Shown piece after piece: positions 25,819 to 33,903 of a stretch of 46,404 bases of DNA. The translations under genes and the position numbers were made by a program. The DNA is taken from positions 90,948-137,351 of the forward strand of contig JAAVIF010000026.1 of NCBI GenBank assembly GCA_014799365.1, in the 5' to 3' direction. How positions within the stretch are numbered: the first letter of the stretch is position 1; each line of letters starts with the position of its first letter. The DNA comes from Oscillospiraceae bacterium (GTDB lineage Bacteria; Bacillota; Clostridia; Oscillospirales; Ruminococcaceae). A model generated the notes under the pieces. That model was not told the DNA's origin and did no database searches. It saw nothing but the letters and a program-made list of their open reading frames with translations.

Positions 25819-26448
25819 TTATAGCTGGTCTACTATCTCAATTTCCTCAAAAAGCGCACTTTCGTCATCGTCAAGGTCCTCGACCTCCGCTTCGGGTATT
25901 CCGACAGGTATAGACTTAATCTCATCGTCATCAGAAATATCCGACGGAGCTACATTGATAGAAGTAACCAAGTTTTTTATCTCCTTTAACTCGTCCTTGA
26001 TATTACCGCCTGTTTCCCTCAGCTCGTCTTTGATATTTCCGCCGGTTTCCTTAAGCTCGCCCCTGATGTTGCCTGTTGTTTCCTTTACCTGTTCTTTCAA
26101 ATTTACGGTAGTCTCTTTTACTTGTTCCTTTAAGTTGCCGGTAGTTTCCTTAACCTGCTCCTTAAAGCTTTCTCCCGTTTCCTTAAGGTGTTCGATGGTT
26201 TCTTCTCCCTTTTTAACCATATCCTCGGATTTTACCTGCTTGATTCCCTCGGAAATTTTATCGGCGGTGGTTTTGATAGTGCCTACCGCGTACATAGACG
26301 CTCTGCGGATCTTTCCGCCTTTACGGGATTCTTCCTTGTACTCCGTATACGCAGAGGTGTTTTCCTTCTTTTCCGTCATTTTTTTATACACTAAGTATCC
26401 GATCCCCGCTGTTCCTGCCAATGCTAAAATTGCTGTTAATGCTTTCAT
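25819..26448 (-). CDS. Membrane-anchored protein with 11-residue LEA-like repeats
   Basis: A 209-residue protein. The N-terminus (MKALTAILALAGTAGIGYLVYKK) is a single helix with a positive end, fitting a membrane anchor. Residues about 40-90 are charged. Residues about 90-155 hold six tandem 11-residue units such as KETTGNLKEQV and KETGGNIKDEL, an alternating K/E/T/Q pattern like group 3 LEA and apolipoprotein-type amphipathic repeats. The underlying 33-bp DNA repeat has diverged. The C-terminal 50 residues are acidic (ISDDDEIKS, DLDDDES). The family may overlap with YtxH-like anchored helical proteins. Its function is unknown, with stress protection only a guess. Confidence 0.8.
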   Translation of the reverse strand: MKALTAILALAGTAGIGYLVYKKMTEKKENTSAYTEYKEESRKGGKIRRASMYAVGTIKTTADKISEGIKQVKSEDMVKKGEETIEHLKETGESFKEQVKETTGNLKEQVKETTVNLKEQVKETTGNIRGELKETGGNIKDELRETGGNIKDELKEIKNLVTSINVAPSDISDDDEIKSIPVGIPEAEVEDLDDDESALFEEIEIVDQL

Positions 26449-26494
26449 AGTGTTACCCTTTCTTTTTATTTGAATGTAATAAAATAAATTTTAA

Positions 26495-26523
26495 AATATA
26501 CTTTGCGGACTTACAGCCTTCAA
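26495..26523 (-). promoter_or_regulatory. Probable promoter of the LEA-like gene
   Basis: On the minus strand TTGAAG, a 17-bp spacer and TATATT, about 47 bp upstream of the start codon. Confidence 0.55.
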
Positions 26524-26606
26524 GTGCTTATGATTTTATTATTTTACCATAAATTTCAAAAAAAGTAAATACTTATTTTTAAAAAACACAAATATACGAA
26601 AAAAAT

Positions 26607-27278
26607 TTATCTCAAACAGGCCTCCAGATAGTAGATCGGCAAACCCATTTCGGTAAAGCGTTCCTCGTATTCAGTCATAATATTCCCCGCTATTTTGCTG
26701 TTATGTAAGTCAAGAGAAACATTTCTTAAATACCAGCCGTTTTGCGAAAAATTTTCGACAGAAAATTCAAAAAGACGTTGATTATCAGTTTTTTGCTTAA
26801 TATACCCGTCCTCGGTAAGAATAGACCTATATATATTCAAAAACAAAGGATGAGTCAAACGGTGCTTTGCATAGCTTTCTTTCGGATACGGACAGCTGAA
26901 ATTAAGATAAATGCGCTGTACCGATTGAGGCGTGAAAGCTTTTTCCAAATACTCCGCCTTGCCCGCGTAGTATTTCAGATTTTTTATACCGCTTTTTTGC
27001 GTCCTTTCCATAGCAGTGACCAGAACATTGGCAGTCTGCTCCAAGGCTATAAAATTTATATCGGGATTCTGTTCCGCCGTTTGCTGGATAAACCGCCCCT
27101 TGCCGCAGCCGATCTCAAGGTGTACGGGATTATTGTTTCCGAAAATCCTTTCGTTGTCAAACGGTTCAATTATAGGTCTTTCTCTTTGCTCCGCTATGTA
27201 ATCGGGAAGCCAGCCGAGACAAACATCTCCGCATTGCTCCAAACGCTCTTCTAAATGGCGTTTTTTTCTCATTCTCAT
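26607..27278 (-). CDS. trmB: tRNA (guanine-N7)-methyltransferase
   Basis: A 223-residue SAM enzyme that forms m7G46 in tRNA. It has the SAM motif LEIGCGKGRFI, the DINFIALEQ acidic loop, the NLKYYAGKAE stretch and C-terminal LTHPLFLNIY and YEERFTEMGLPIYYLEA. The usual catalytic loop NFSDPWPKxRHxKRR reads NFSCPYPKESYAKHR here, with Cys in place of the Asp and Tyr in place of the Trp. Other segments are conserved, so the assignment is solid, but this change deserves a check. AAAGGA precedes the ATG. It stands alone between two intergenic stretches. Confidence 0.92.
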   Translation of the reverse strand: MRMRKKRHLEERLEQCGDVCLGWLPDYIAEQRERPIIEPFDNERIFGNNNPVHLEIGCGKGRFIQQTAEQNPDINFIALEQTANVLVTAMERTQKSGIKNLKYYAGKAEYLEKAFTPQSVQRIYLNFSCPYPKESYAKHRLTHPLFLNIYRSILTEDGYIKQKTDNQRLFEFSVENFSQNGWYLRNVSLDLHNSKIAGNIMTEYEERFTEMGLPIYYLEACLR

Positions 27279-27675
27279 TTTTATTTTATCCTTTCCTTTT
27301 CATACCTTATATAAGTATATCACAATACCGATAAAATGTCCATAAAAAAATAACCCTTTATTCTTGCGGATTATATCGCTTGCCGCCAATCGGATGATCA
27401 CCCAAATTATGAATCAACATTCATCTTTATTGAGGGTTACAAAATAATTTGTATAAAATGTATAAGAAATTGTAAAAAAATTTGTTGAAACCGGTATAAT
27501 TGTTTGCTTGATATAACTTTTTTTCAAAAAATTCTTTTTTTAACCATTTGTTAACGTATTTAGAAAACGTTTACATTTTTGTTTTCTCAAAATTGTGTTA
27601 ACAGTAAACAAAAAAGAAGGTACTTTTTTATAATTTTTGTCATGTAACTCTGTTTAATGCCGAAACAAAAATCTC
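27279..27675. other. AT-rich intergenic region with a cre-like site
   Basis: A 397-bp stretch with no supported gene. At 27562-27575 AGAAAACGTTTACA matches the CcpA/LacI-type operator TGNAANCGNTTNCA except for the first base. It lies about 100 bp upstream of the phosphodiesterase promoter. The rest is AT-rich with poly-T tracts. Confidence 0.35.
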
Positions 27676-27704
27676 TTGACCTTTTCTTTTTTTTAGTATA
27701 TAAT
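27676..27704 (+). promoter_or_regulatory. Consensus sigma-A promoter of the EAL phosphodiesterase
   Basis: TTGACC, a 17-bp spacer and TATAAT. Transcription would start near 27711, leaving a leader of about 160 nt before the TTG start codon. Confidence 0.8.
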
Positions 27705-27718
27705 AATAGTTAGTAAAA

Positions 27719-27862
27719 ATGTATAAAAAAGCAAGTTTTCAACAACGGTTTTTTATACGTAAATTTCAGGCATTTATATACAATTACGAGACATCATATG
27801 GGCTAACATCACTGACAAATTTACTGACCCCATATAATCGGGCGTGTTCAAAATCCCGAAGG
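27719..27862 (+). promoter_or_regulatory. Structured leader of the phosphodiesterase mRNA
   Basis: Three potential hairpins are visible: GTATAAAAAA/TTTTTTATAC at 27720-27757, CATATGGG/CCCATAT at about 27796-27833, and TCGGG/CCCGA at about 27839-27859, which ends directly at the AGGAGG ribosome binding site. The GGG and CCC blocks of the second and third hairpins could exchange partners. It does not match a c-di-GMP riboswitch as far as I can see, so it is only a candidate regulatory leader. Confidence 0.4.
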
Positions 27863-27870
27863 AGGCACCA

Positions 27871-30411
27871 TTGCAACAACCTTACTTACATAATGACACC
27901 GAATTTATCGGTAATGTAAAAATACTTATCACTGATACGGACACCGACATATTAAATGCGGATGAAGCCGTTTATCGGTTTTTTTCAGTTCAGAATTCTC
28001 ACGGTGACGATCTAATCCGCGCTTTGGAAATGGATAAGTATGTAAAAGAGATTAAGGAAATTTCCGCTGTACGCGGCAGCTTTAATCTTGTTATGAAAAA
28101 CTCGCACGGATATTTTTACGCCGTTTTTTCCGTGGATAAAAAAACAGAGGATAAAACGGCAGTAAATCTTATGCTGTTTAAGTCCCACGAAACCGATACC
28201 GTTTTAGTGGCGGCTTCTCTGTCGGCAGACTGCATTTTCCGCTATGATCTTAAAGCCAAGAAAATGTATATTTATACCAATCGCAACGGTGAATTTGCCT
28301 TTACGGGGTGTACGGACGATTTTGAAAAATATTTTACGGAAAACAATGTTGTCTGCAAAGATGACAAAGAATTGTTTCACGCATTATGCAGCGATATTTA
28401 CGAGGGCAAAAGCGATATAAGCTATGAGATCAGACTGTCAAACGGCGGCAGCAGCTTTTCCCTGTATTCTATTAAGGCGCAGACCACCATTACCGGCGGC
28501 AGTGAAAGCGTAATGGGACTGTTTGTAAATATTGACGGGAATAATCATAATACGGCATGTACCAATGAACGGTACTATGATTTTGAAAAAGAGATTACAG
28601 AATACGCTTTTGATATTGCGGATAAGGCACTTGAATCCGATGAGGCGATAAAATCCGTACTTACAAAAGTCGGAAAGCATTTTGGCCTTGACAGGGTATA
28701 TATTATAGAATTAGGTGAGAAGCCTTATTCCTTGGGAGTGGTTTACAGCTACTGCTCATCTGAGGAGTATACTCTGAAAGGTGATTTTGAACAGACGGAC
28801 AGAAAAAAATGGAATTTGATGTTATCCCTGTTTGACGTTAACGGAGTAATTTTATCCGAGGATATAAGGAACGATAAAACTCCCGATATACTGAAAGCTT
28901 TTTCCGTTTCCCTGTCAGGAAGTGCAAAATCCGCGCTTTACTATGCGCTTAACAATAACGGCAGATTTAACGGTATTTTATGCTGTGAGAGCTTTAATGA
29001 AGCAAAAAGCTTTGATATCCGAGATATAGGCACCGTTAAAACCGTTGGCAGGATCATTTCCTCATATCTGTTTAAAATACGTGAATTTCAGGACGCGGGT
29101 AAAACAATCGACCGCTTGACAAATTATGACAAGCTGACGGGAATGCCCAATTTCAATAAGTTTAAGCATATAGCGGCGGAAACGCTTCAAATGGAAGATA
29201 ATCCCGAAAATCTTTCGCTGATTTATTATGACATTAACAATTTTAAGTATATTAACGAAAAATACGGCGAAGAAAACGGAGACCGCGTACTGAAAGATTT
29301 TGCGGCGTCAATTGCACCAAATAAGGACGAAACCATATTCAGCTGCCGTATTTTTTCGGATAAGTTCGTTTCTCTTGTCCGCTGTTCAAAGGAAGAGCTT
29401 GAGAATAAGGCATTGTCCGTAGCCAACGCCTTTGTATACAACGAAAAGCTTAAGCACTCGGGCTTTAACTTTACATTCTCCTGCGGCTTGTATACCTTTA
29501 CGGATAAAAATACGGATATAAATATTGCATTGGATAACGTGACGCTTGCTGCGAAAACCGAAAAAAATATGACGGAAACCACCTGCGTCACATATCACGA
29601 AAATATGAGAAGCGATATAAAGCATGAGATAGAAATGCTTAACAACGCTATTAAAGGTCTTATTAACCGCGAGTTTGTAGTGTATTATCAGCCAAAGATT
29701 GCTCTTGAAAATTCACGGCTGGTAGGCGGCGAAGCGTTGGTTCGCTGGAAAAAACCAGACGGCTCCATGATACCGCCAAATGATTTTATTCCTTGCCTTG
29801 AAAAGAACGGCTTTATAACCGCGCTCGATTTTTACGTGTACGAAGAAGTCTGCCGTTTTATAAAGAGCCGAATTGACAGCAATCTCCCTGTTGTGCCTAT
29901 TTCCGTCAACGTTTCCATGCTCCATTTAAAGGAAGAAGGTTTCCTTGAAAGAATAAAGAGCTTGGTAAGCAGCTACGGCATACCGTCTCATCTGCTTGAA
30001 TTTGAGCTTACGGAAAGCGTGTTCCTTGAAAATCAAAAGGAAGCCCTTGACGTAATGGAGAAGATGAAAGAAATGGGCTTTATGGTTTCCATCGACGATT
30101 TCGGTTCGGGCTTTTCGTCACTTAACCTGCTAAAAAGCCTGCCTGTGGATATTCTGAAAATAGATAAGGAATTTTTCGCTAACCATACACTGCTGAATAA
30201 CGATCAGATAATTATTTCAAGTATTATCAGCATGGCGAGCCAATTACATATATCCGTTATCTGTGAGGGCGTGGAAACGGTAGATCAGATCCATTTCCTT
30301 AAGGAAACAAGCTGTGATATGGTTCAAGGCTATTTTTATTCAAAGCCTGTTGATGAGGATATGTTCAGAGATTTTAACTCGCATACCGATTTTCGCAAGG
30401 ATAATGAATAA
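27871..30411 (+). CDS. Cyclic di-GMP phosphodiesterase: sensory region, degenerate GGDEF, active-type EAL
   Basis: An 846-residue cytoplasmic protein predicted to hydrolyse c-di-GMP. The N-terminal 270 residues may hold PAS-like sensory folds, and residues about 270-420 look GAF-like. The GGDEF domain (starting YDKLTGMPNFNKFKHI) lacks the signature, which reads SDKFVSL, so it is probably non-catalytic or regulatory. The C-terminal EAL domain keeps GEALVRW, SVNVS, ELTES, IDDFGSGFSSL, DILKID, EGVET and QGYFYSKP, the metal and catalytic set. The TTG at 27871 has AGGAGG 5 nt upstream and is preferred to the GTG nine codons earlier. It opposes the cyclase at 5388-6527. Confidence 0.93.
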   Translation: MQQPYLHNDTEFIGNVKILITDTDTDILNADEAVYRFFSVQNSHGDDLIRALEMDKYVKEIKEISAVRGSFNLVMKNSHGYFYAVFSVDKKTEDKTAVNLMLFKSHETDTVLVAASLSADCIFRYDLKAKKMYIYTNRNGEFAFTGCTDDFEKYFTENNVVCKDDKELFHALCSDIYEGKSDISYEIRLSNGGSSFSLYSIKAQTTITGGSESVMGLFVNIDGNNHNTACTNERYYDFEKEITEYAFDIADKALESDEAIKSVLTKVGKHFGLDRVYIIELGEKPYSLGVVYSYCSSEEYTLKGDFEQTDRKKWNLMLSLFDVNGVILSEDIRNDKTPDILKAFSVSLSGSAKSALYYALNNNGRFNGILCCESFNEAKSFDIRDIGTVKTVGRIISSYLFKIREFQDAGKTIDRLTNYDKLTGMPNFNKFKHIAAETLQMEDNPENLSLIYYDINNFKYINEKYGEENGDRVLKDFAASIAPNKDETIFSCRIFSDKFVSLVRCSKEELENKALSVANAFVYNEKLKHSGFNFTFSCGLYTFTDKNTDINIALDNVTLAAKTEKNMTETTCVTYHENMRSDIKHEIEMLNNAIKGLINREFVVYYQPKIALENSRLVGGEALVRWKKPDGSMIPPNDFIPCLEKNGFITALDFYVYEEVCRFIKSRIDSNLPVVPISVNVSMLHLKEEGFLERIKSLVSSYGIPSHLLEFELTESVFLENQKEALDVMEKMKEMGFMVSIDDFGSGFSSLNLLKSLPVDILKIDKEFFANHTLLNNDQIIISSIISMASQLHISVICEGVETVDQIHFLKETSCDMVQGYFYSKPVDEDMFRDFNSHTDFRKDNE

Positions 30412-30481
30412 AGAGTGACTTTATTATATAATCTATTTTGTGCAACAAATTCCGACCTATGGAATTTTGTTATACCTCATT

Positions 30482-30520
30482 AAAGGGGCTGCTGCATTTA
30501 CTGCAACAGCCCCATTTTTA
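30482..30520 (+). terminator. Terminator after the phosphodiesterase gene
   Basis: GGGGCTG and CAGCCCC, extended by an imperfect inner stem, are followed by ATTTTTATT. It lies 70 bp beyond the stop codon and 4 bp from the end of the convergent ECF gene. Confidence 0.85.
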
Positions 30521-30523
30521 TTA

Positions 30524-31321
30524 TTACGAAGCATCAACTATCGGTTGTTCTATGCTAAGCTGTTCGTACAAATAGTCAAGCTTATTCTCGTAATCCTCTA
30601 TACGCTGCTCCAAAACTGCATTTTCCTCTGCCTGCTGTTTTTCAAGCTTGGTTTGTGCGGAAAGATTAAGAGTATAAACGGTGACGGTAATAAATGCAAA
30701 AGCGATAAGTCCGACGGTAACAGGGTTGAAATATCCCTTGCTCTCGGTCTGCTCGTTGATGAGAGTACGTATGGGAGTTTTGGTCAATGCCGCTCTTAAT
30801 GCAATATAAAGAGGTACCGAAATAACAACTGCCAAAACCGCGTTTATCAGTGATGTTACCGCATTTGTGCCTACCGCTATCCAAGCCGCTTCAACAGTGC
30901 CGCCGAGAATAAGAACGGTAAAAAAGGACTTGATAAGATACAAAACTATATAAGCTAACTGACCGAATACCGCTGCAAGTACTGTGGTTAAAACAGGAAT
31001 TTTTCCGTCTTTACCGCGGCGGTTAAGCTTACCCGCCACAAATCCCATTGCAAATTTTGATATAAAGGTGTAAGGTGCGGAAAGGACATAAGCGGGATTG
31101 AATAAATCGTACATGGCCGCTCCTATTCCGCTGGCAATACCGCCTGTGCTCCCGCAGAACAAAAGTCCCGCCAAAAGGCACATTGAATTGCCCAAATGTA
31201 TTCTCGTTACCAAAAGTCCGTTGGGTATCGGAAAAGACAGATAATTTCCCACATAAACAAGTGCTGCCATTAAGCCCACCGTAACTATTTTCATTATTCT
31301 CTTATTTGCTGTGCGTTCCAT
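30524..31321 (-). CDS. ECF transporter S-component with C-terminal helix and coiled-coil tail
   Basis: A 265-residue membrane protein. Residues about 1-185 are five to six hydrophobic helices of an energy-coupling-factor S-component (VTVGLMAALVYVGNYLSFPIPNG, then ARIHLGN-like TRIHLGN, then the LLFCGSTGGIASGIGAAMYDLFNP loop). These proteins capture vitamins and hand them to an EcfAAT module, not present here. An extra helix (about 205-225) and a charged heptad-like tail (KLEKQQAEENAVLEQRIEDYENKLDYL in part) follow, which is unusual. AAAGGAAG precedes the ATG. The substrate is not readable. A promoter and structured leader lie upstream. Confidence 0.88.
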   Translation of the reverse strand: MERTANKRIMKIVTVGLMAALVYVGNYLSFPIPNGLLVTRIHLGNSMCLLAGLLFCGSTGGIASGIGAAMYDLFNPAYVLSAPYTFISKFAMGFVAGKLNRRGKDGKIPVLTTVLAAVFGQLAYIVLYLIKSFFTVLILGGTVEAAWIAVGTNAVTSLINAVLAVVISVPLYIALRAALTKTPIRTLINEQTESKGYFNPVTVGLIAFAFITVTVYTLNLSAQTKLEKQQAEENAVLEQRIEDYENKLDYLYEQLSIEQPIVDAS

Positions 31322-31357
31322 TTCGGTTCTTCCTTTCGGGTCAAGTAAAGTAAATTT

Positions 31358-31466
31358 AATACTAATCCTTTTTAAAACTGCGGGATTAGGGATGCAATCC
31401 CTTTTTAAACCGTGAGTATTACGTCAGTTTAAATTGGTATAAAATTCAAATTTGATCGAATTGCGT
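31358..31466 (-). promoter_or_regulatory. Structured leader before the ECF S-component gene
   Basis: A roughly 145-nt leader with competing hairpins. On the plus strand, CTAATCC (31372-31378) can pair with GGATTAG (31383-31389), and GGGATT (31382-31387) can pair with AATCCC (31396-31401). GGGA/TCCC at 31389-31401 is also possible. A TTTAAAC/GTTTAAA stem lies further upstream. Such mutually exclusive pairing suggests attenuation or ligand sensing. It resembles none of the riboswitches I know for ECF genes (TPP, cobalamin, FMN, preQ1, THF). Confidence 0.4.
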
Positions 31467-31474
31467 CTGTATAT

Positions 31475-31503
31475 ATTGTAATAGGTAAATCTGTACAATG
31501 CAA
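31475..31503 (-). promoter_or_regulatory. Promoter of the ECF S-component gene
   Basis: On the minus strand TTGCAT, a 17-bp spacer and TACAAT. It implies the structured leader described separately. Confidence 0.65.
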
Positions 31504-31614
31504 ATTTTAAAAGTGCCATTTTATTTTTTATCGTTTTGTGAATTTTTAACTATTATTCAAAGGATTGTTTATAATTTTAATACATCTTAACAACATTATA
31601 AAATCTTTTTTTGA

Positions 31615-31658
31615 CAACAAAAACCGCTGTTTGTATATTTTATACAAAACAGCGGTTT
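31615..31658 (-). terminator. Terminator of the PadR operon
   Basis: AAACCGCTGTTTGTATA pairs with TATACAAAACAGCGGTTT with one bulge around a 3-nt loop. On the minus strand a TTTTTGTT tract follows. It lies about 54 bp past the PspC stop codon. Confidence 0.85.
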
Positions 31659-31711
31659 CTTGTCAGCTTTATTGAGATATTTTGAAGAAAAAACTCTTGG
31701 AGCTTTAAAAG

Positions 31712-31912
31712 TTAAAATGTCATTGATTTTGGCGGCAGAATACACGCCATAACGATATAGGCTATAAACATGGGAAACAGTGCGGTAAACACACTTATTA
31801 AAACTGCCAGCAATCTTACGATATTGTGATCTAAATTAAGATACTCAGCAATTCCCCCGCATACTCCGCAAAATACTCTTCCCTGCTCTATCTTATATAA
31901 TTTTTTAGGCAA
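31712..31912 (-). CDS. PspC-domain membrane protein
   Basis: A 66-residue protein of the PspC family: MPKKLYKIEQGRVFCGVCGGIAEYLN followed by a single long hydrophobic region and a short tail ILPPKS. Family members are membrane stress proteins, sometimes with anti-sigma or envelope roles. The start is uncertain: a TTG at 31912 gives the family's usual KKLYK beginning with AAGGAG about 10 nt upstream, while a GTG at 31921 is one base from that site. It overlaps the stop of the DUF4097 gene by a few bases, the last gene of a PadR-DUF1700-DUF4097-PspC operon. Confidence 0.85.
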   Translation of the reverse strand: MPKKLYKIEQGRVFCGVCGGIAEYLNLDHNIVRLLAVLISVFTALFPMFIAYIVMACILPPKSMTF

Positions 31913-31913
31913 A

Positions 31914-32903
31914 TTACTCACTCTCCTTATCCTCAAAATCAATCCTTACCTCGCCGATACCCGTATCGACCTTAAACTTGTACTTTCCTCCGCTTGTCTG
32001 AATGGGAGTGTTTCCGTTTACCTTTACCTGGCCTATGCCCGAATCAACGTTAAAGCTGTAATCGGAAGAATTTCCGTATACGGTCATTCTTATTTCGCCG
32101 CAGCCGTTGCTTATCTCGGCATCGCCGTTAATCTCACCGCTGAATTTAAAGCTGCCTACCCCGCTTTCCGTCTTAATATCTCCGCATTTTACTTCCGAAG
32201 CGTCAACCGCTCCCACGCCGGATTCGATTTTCAATTTACCGCAGCTTAACTTATTTATTGCAATTTCTCCCGTCCCGGTTTCCACTTCCAATTCCTTGTC
32301 GGCGGCAACGTCCTCCAAGCTCAATTTACCCACGCCGTTATCGATGTCGATCTCCGACGCCGCAAAATCGGAGATACGCATATCGCCCGCTCCGTTGTTG
32401 ATCTTAACGTTGTCGTATACCGAGGACTCGGGAAAGGTTATTGTGATCTCTTGGTTTCTGCTGCCGAAATTAAAGGCGAAAAGAGAAAAGCCCTTTTTAT
32501 ATTTTATATTGAGGGTATCTCCCTTGACCTCATATTTGAACCTGTCCGCTATAATATTTTTTGTCTGTATATCTATTTCTTCAACATTTCCTCTTTGAAT
32601 GACAATCTTGCCGTAATCTATATCTATTTTTACATTTTTGATCTCGCTTGTCTCCATTATTTTGGTTCCTCCGCTTTCAAATTTATAATCATAATCATTG
32701 TAAAACACCGATACCCCCATGGGATTTATCGTAACCTCGGGGAAATTCGTAAATAATCTCCAGCCGTCGATACATACGGCAATTATTACCAAGACCAGCC
32801 CCGCCGCCACTATTGAGCCGCCGACTATATATTTTGCAGCTCCTTTTTTTACTGTGTTGCCGCCTTTTTGAATACTGACATTTTCATATTCTGTTTTTTT
32901 CAT
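31914..32903 (-). CDS. DUF4097 family membrane protein
   Basis: A 329-residue protein. After an N-terminal basic stretch there is one hydrophobic helix (YIVGGSIVAAGLVLVIIAVC). Outside the helix is a beta-helix of repeated short strands (NVKINNGAGDMRISDF, IDIDNGVGKLSLEDV, ELEVETGTGEIAINKL, LKIESGVGAVDASEV), the hallmark of DUF4097 adhesin-like domains. The ATG at 32903 has GGGAGG upstream and overlaps the DUF1700 stop by ATGA. The first 20 residues contain a second copy of the start-region sequence (QKGGNT) described in the findings. Function is unknown; family operons respond to envelope stress. Confidence 0.9.
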   Translation of the reverse strand: MKKTEYENVSIQKGGNTVKKGAAKYIVGGSIVAAGLVLVIIAVCIDGWRLFTNFPEVTINPMGVSVFYNDYDYKFESGGTKIMETSEIKNVKIDIDYGKIVIQRGNVEEIDIQTKNIIADRFKYEVKGDTLNIKYKKGFSLFAFNFGSRNQEITITFPESSVYDNVKINNGAGDMRISDFAASEIDIDNGVGKLSLEDVAADKELEVETGTGEIAINKLSCGKLKIESGVGAVDASEVKCGDIKTESGVGSFKFSGEINGDAEISNGCGEIRMTVYGNSSDYSFNVDSGIGQVKVNGNTPIQTSGGKYKFKVDTGIGEVRIDFEDKESE

Positions 32904-33535
32904 TGTGTTACCTCCCTTTTGCCCGTAAGCCTGTTGATAAGAGACCCTATCCCTTTTATACAAGCCTGTATAAGCTTAAAAATCGCTTTGCACAGCGGAT
33001 AGATTGCCAACGGTATTAAGCCGCCCAAAATAAGCCCCATACCTATTAAAAATATTCCCGCTACGGGTTCGCTGAACAAAGCCACGATACCACCGATAAA
33101 AAGACCGATCGCCGCCGCCGTAAAGCCCCCGAACAGTCCTATTATCATACCTATAAGACCCACGATGATTCCAAATACCCCTGCCAGCAAGCCCAGCCAT
33201 ATAGGCGAAGCCAATACCGCAAGCACTATCACCAAAGCAAGCTGTCCGCCCGTCCATCTGTTAGCCTGTTGAGCGGGAGTGGGCGGAGGAGTGAAGCCGT
33301 TGTATCGGCCGCTCTCATTTTCCGTTCCCGTTTCGGAATTGTCCTTTTCGTTTTCCGTTATTATGGATTTAGCGAGCGTTTCGGGAGTACCCAAGCTGGC
33401 AATGACCGCCTGTTCATTTTCCTCTCCCGCGTCGCTGAAAAACTCCTCATAGTAGCTCATAGCCGCTTCCCGTTCCTCTTTTGGCAATGAAGAAAGCGCG
33501 CTTCTGAGCTGAGATAAAAACTCGTATTTATTCAT
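32900..33535 (-). CDS. DUF1700 family membrane protein
   Basis: A 211-residue protein. The N-terminus (KYEFLSQLRSALSSLPKEEREAAMSYYEEFFSDAGEENEQAVIASLGTP in parts) is the DUF1700 signature: an HAAS-like helical segment. Three to four hydrophobic helices rich in Gly/Ile follow. These proteins occur between PadR regulators and DUF4097 partners. The start overlaps the PadR stop by 8 bp. The stop overlaps the DUF4097 start by ATGA. Function is not established. Confidence 0.9.
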   Translation of the reverse strand: MNKYEFLSQLRSALSSLPKEEREAAMSYYEEFFSDAGEENEQAVIASLGTPETLAKSIITENEKDNSETGTENESGRYNGFTPPPTPAQQANRWTGGQLALVIVLAVLASPIWLGLLAGVFGIIVGLIGMIIGLFGGFTAAAIGLFIGGIVALFSEPVAGIFLIGMGLILGGLIPLAIYPLCKAIFKLIQACIKGIGSLINRLTGKREVTQ

Positions 33536-33860
33536 TGGGGGTTTGCTCCTCTCCTTGAGTAAAAATTATGTCCTCAATTTTTTTCTTATGCAGCTTCCAT
33601 TCCTCACGGTACAGTTCCAACGCCGCATTGCCCTTTGGAGTAACTCGGTAATACCGTCGGTTCCTGCCTTGAAACTCTCTGTCGTAGGTCTCCAGAACCT
33701 CTTCCTTTTGCAGCCGCCGCAGTACGGGGTATAGTGTGGATTCGGACACGTCTACGGCTACCCTTATATCCTGAGTTATTTTGTATCCGTAGGTGTCCTC
33801 TTTCGCCACTACCGCCAGCACCAAAGCGTCAAGCAACGCCGATGTAATCGGAAATCCCAT
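33528..33860 (-). CDS. PadR family transcriptional regulator
   Basis: A 110-residue winged-helix repressor. It has LDALVLAVVAKEDTYGYKITQDI, SESTLYPVLRRLQKEEVLETYDRE and RRYYRVTPKGNAAL, the standard PadR helix-turn-helix and wing. It is the first gene of an overlapping operon with DUF1700, DUF4097 and PspC, whose expression it probably controls, and it likely autoregulates. AGAGGTGATC lies before the ATG. The cue it senses is not known. Confidence 0.94.
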   Translation of the reverse strand: MGFPITSALLDALVLAVVAKEDTYGYKITQDIRVAVDVSESTLYPVLRRLQKEEVLETYDREFQGRNRRYYRVTPKGNAALELYREEWKLHKKKIEDIIFTQGEEQTPNE

Positions 33861-33903
33861 TTGATCACCTCTTTTTAAAGGACGTTTTTATTTGGTTTAT
33901 TAT

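Noticed and set aside
31358-31440. Treating the ECF leader as a copy of the 22873-23063 element
   Set aside because: The AATACTAAT...CC and TTTTTAAA similarity is limited to about 20 bp and the internal stems differ; the leader role fits better.
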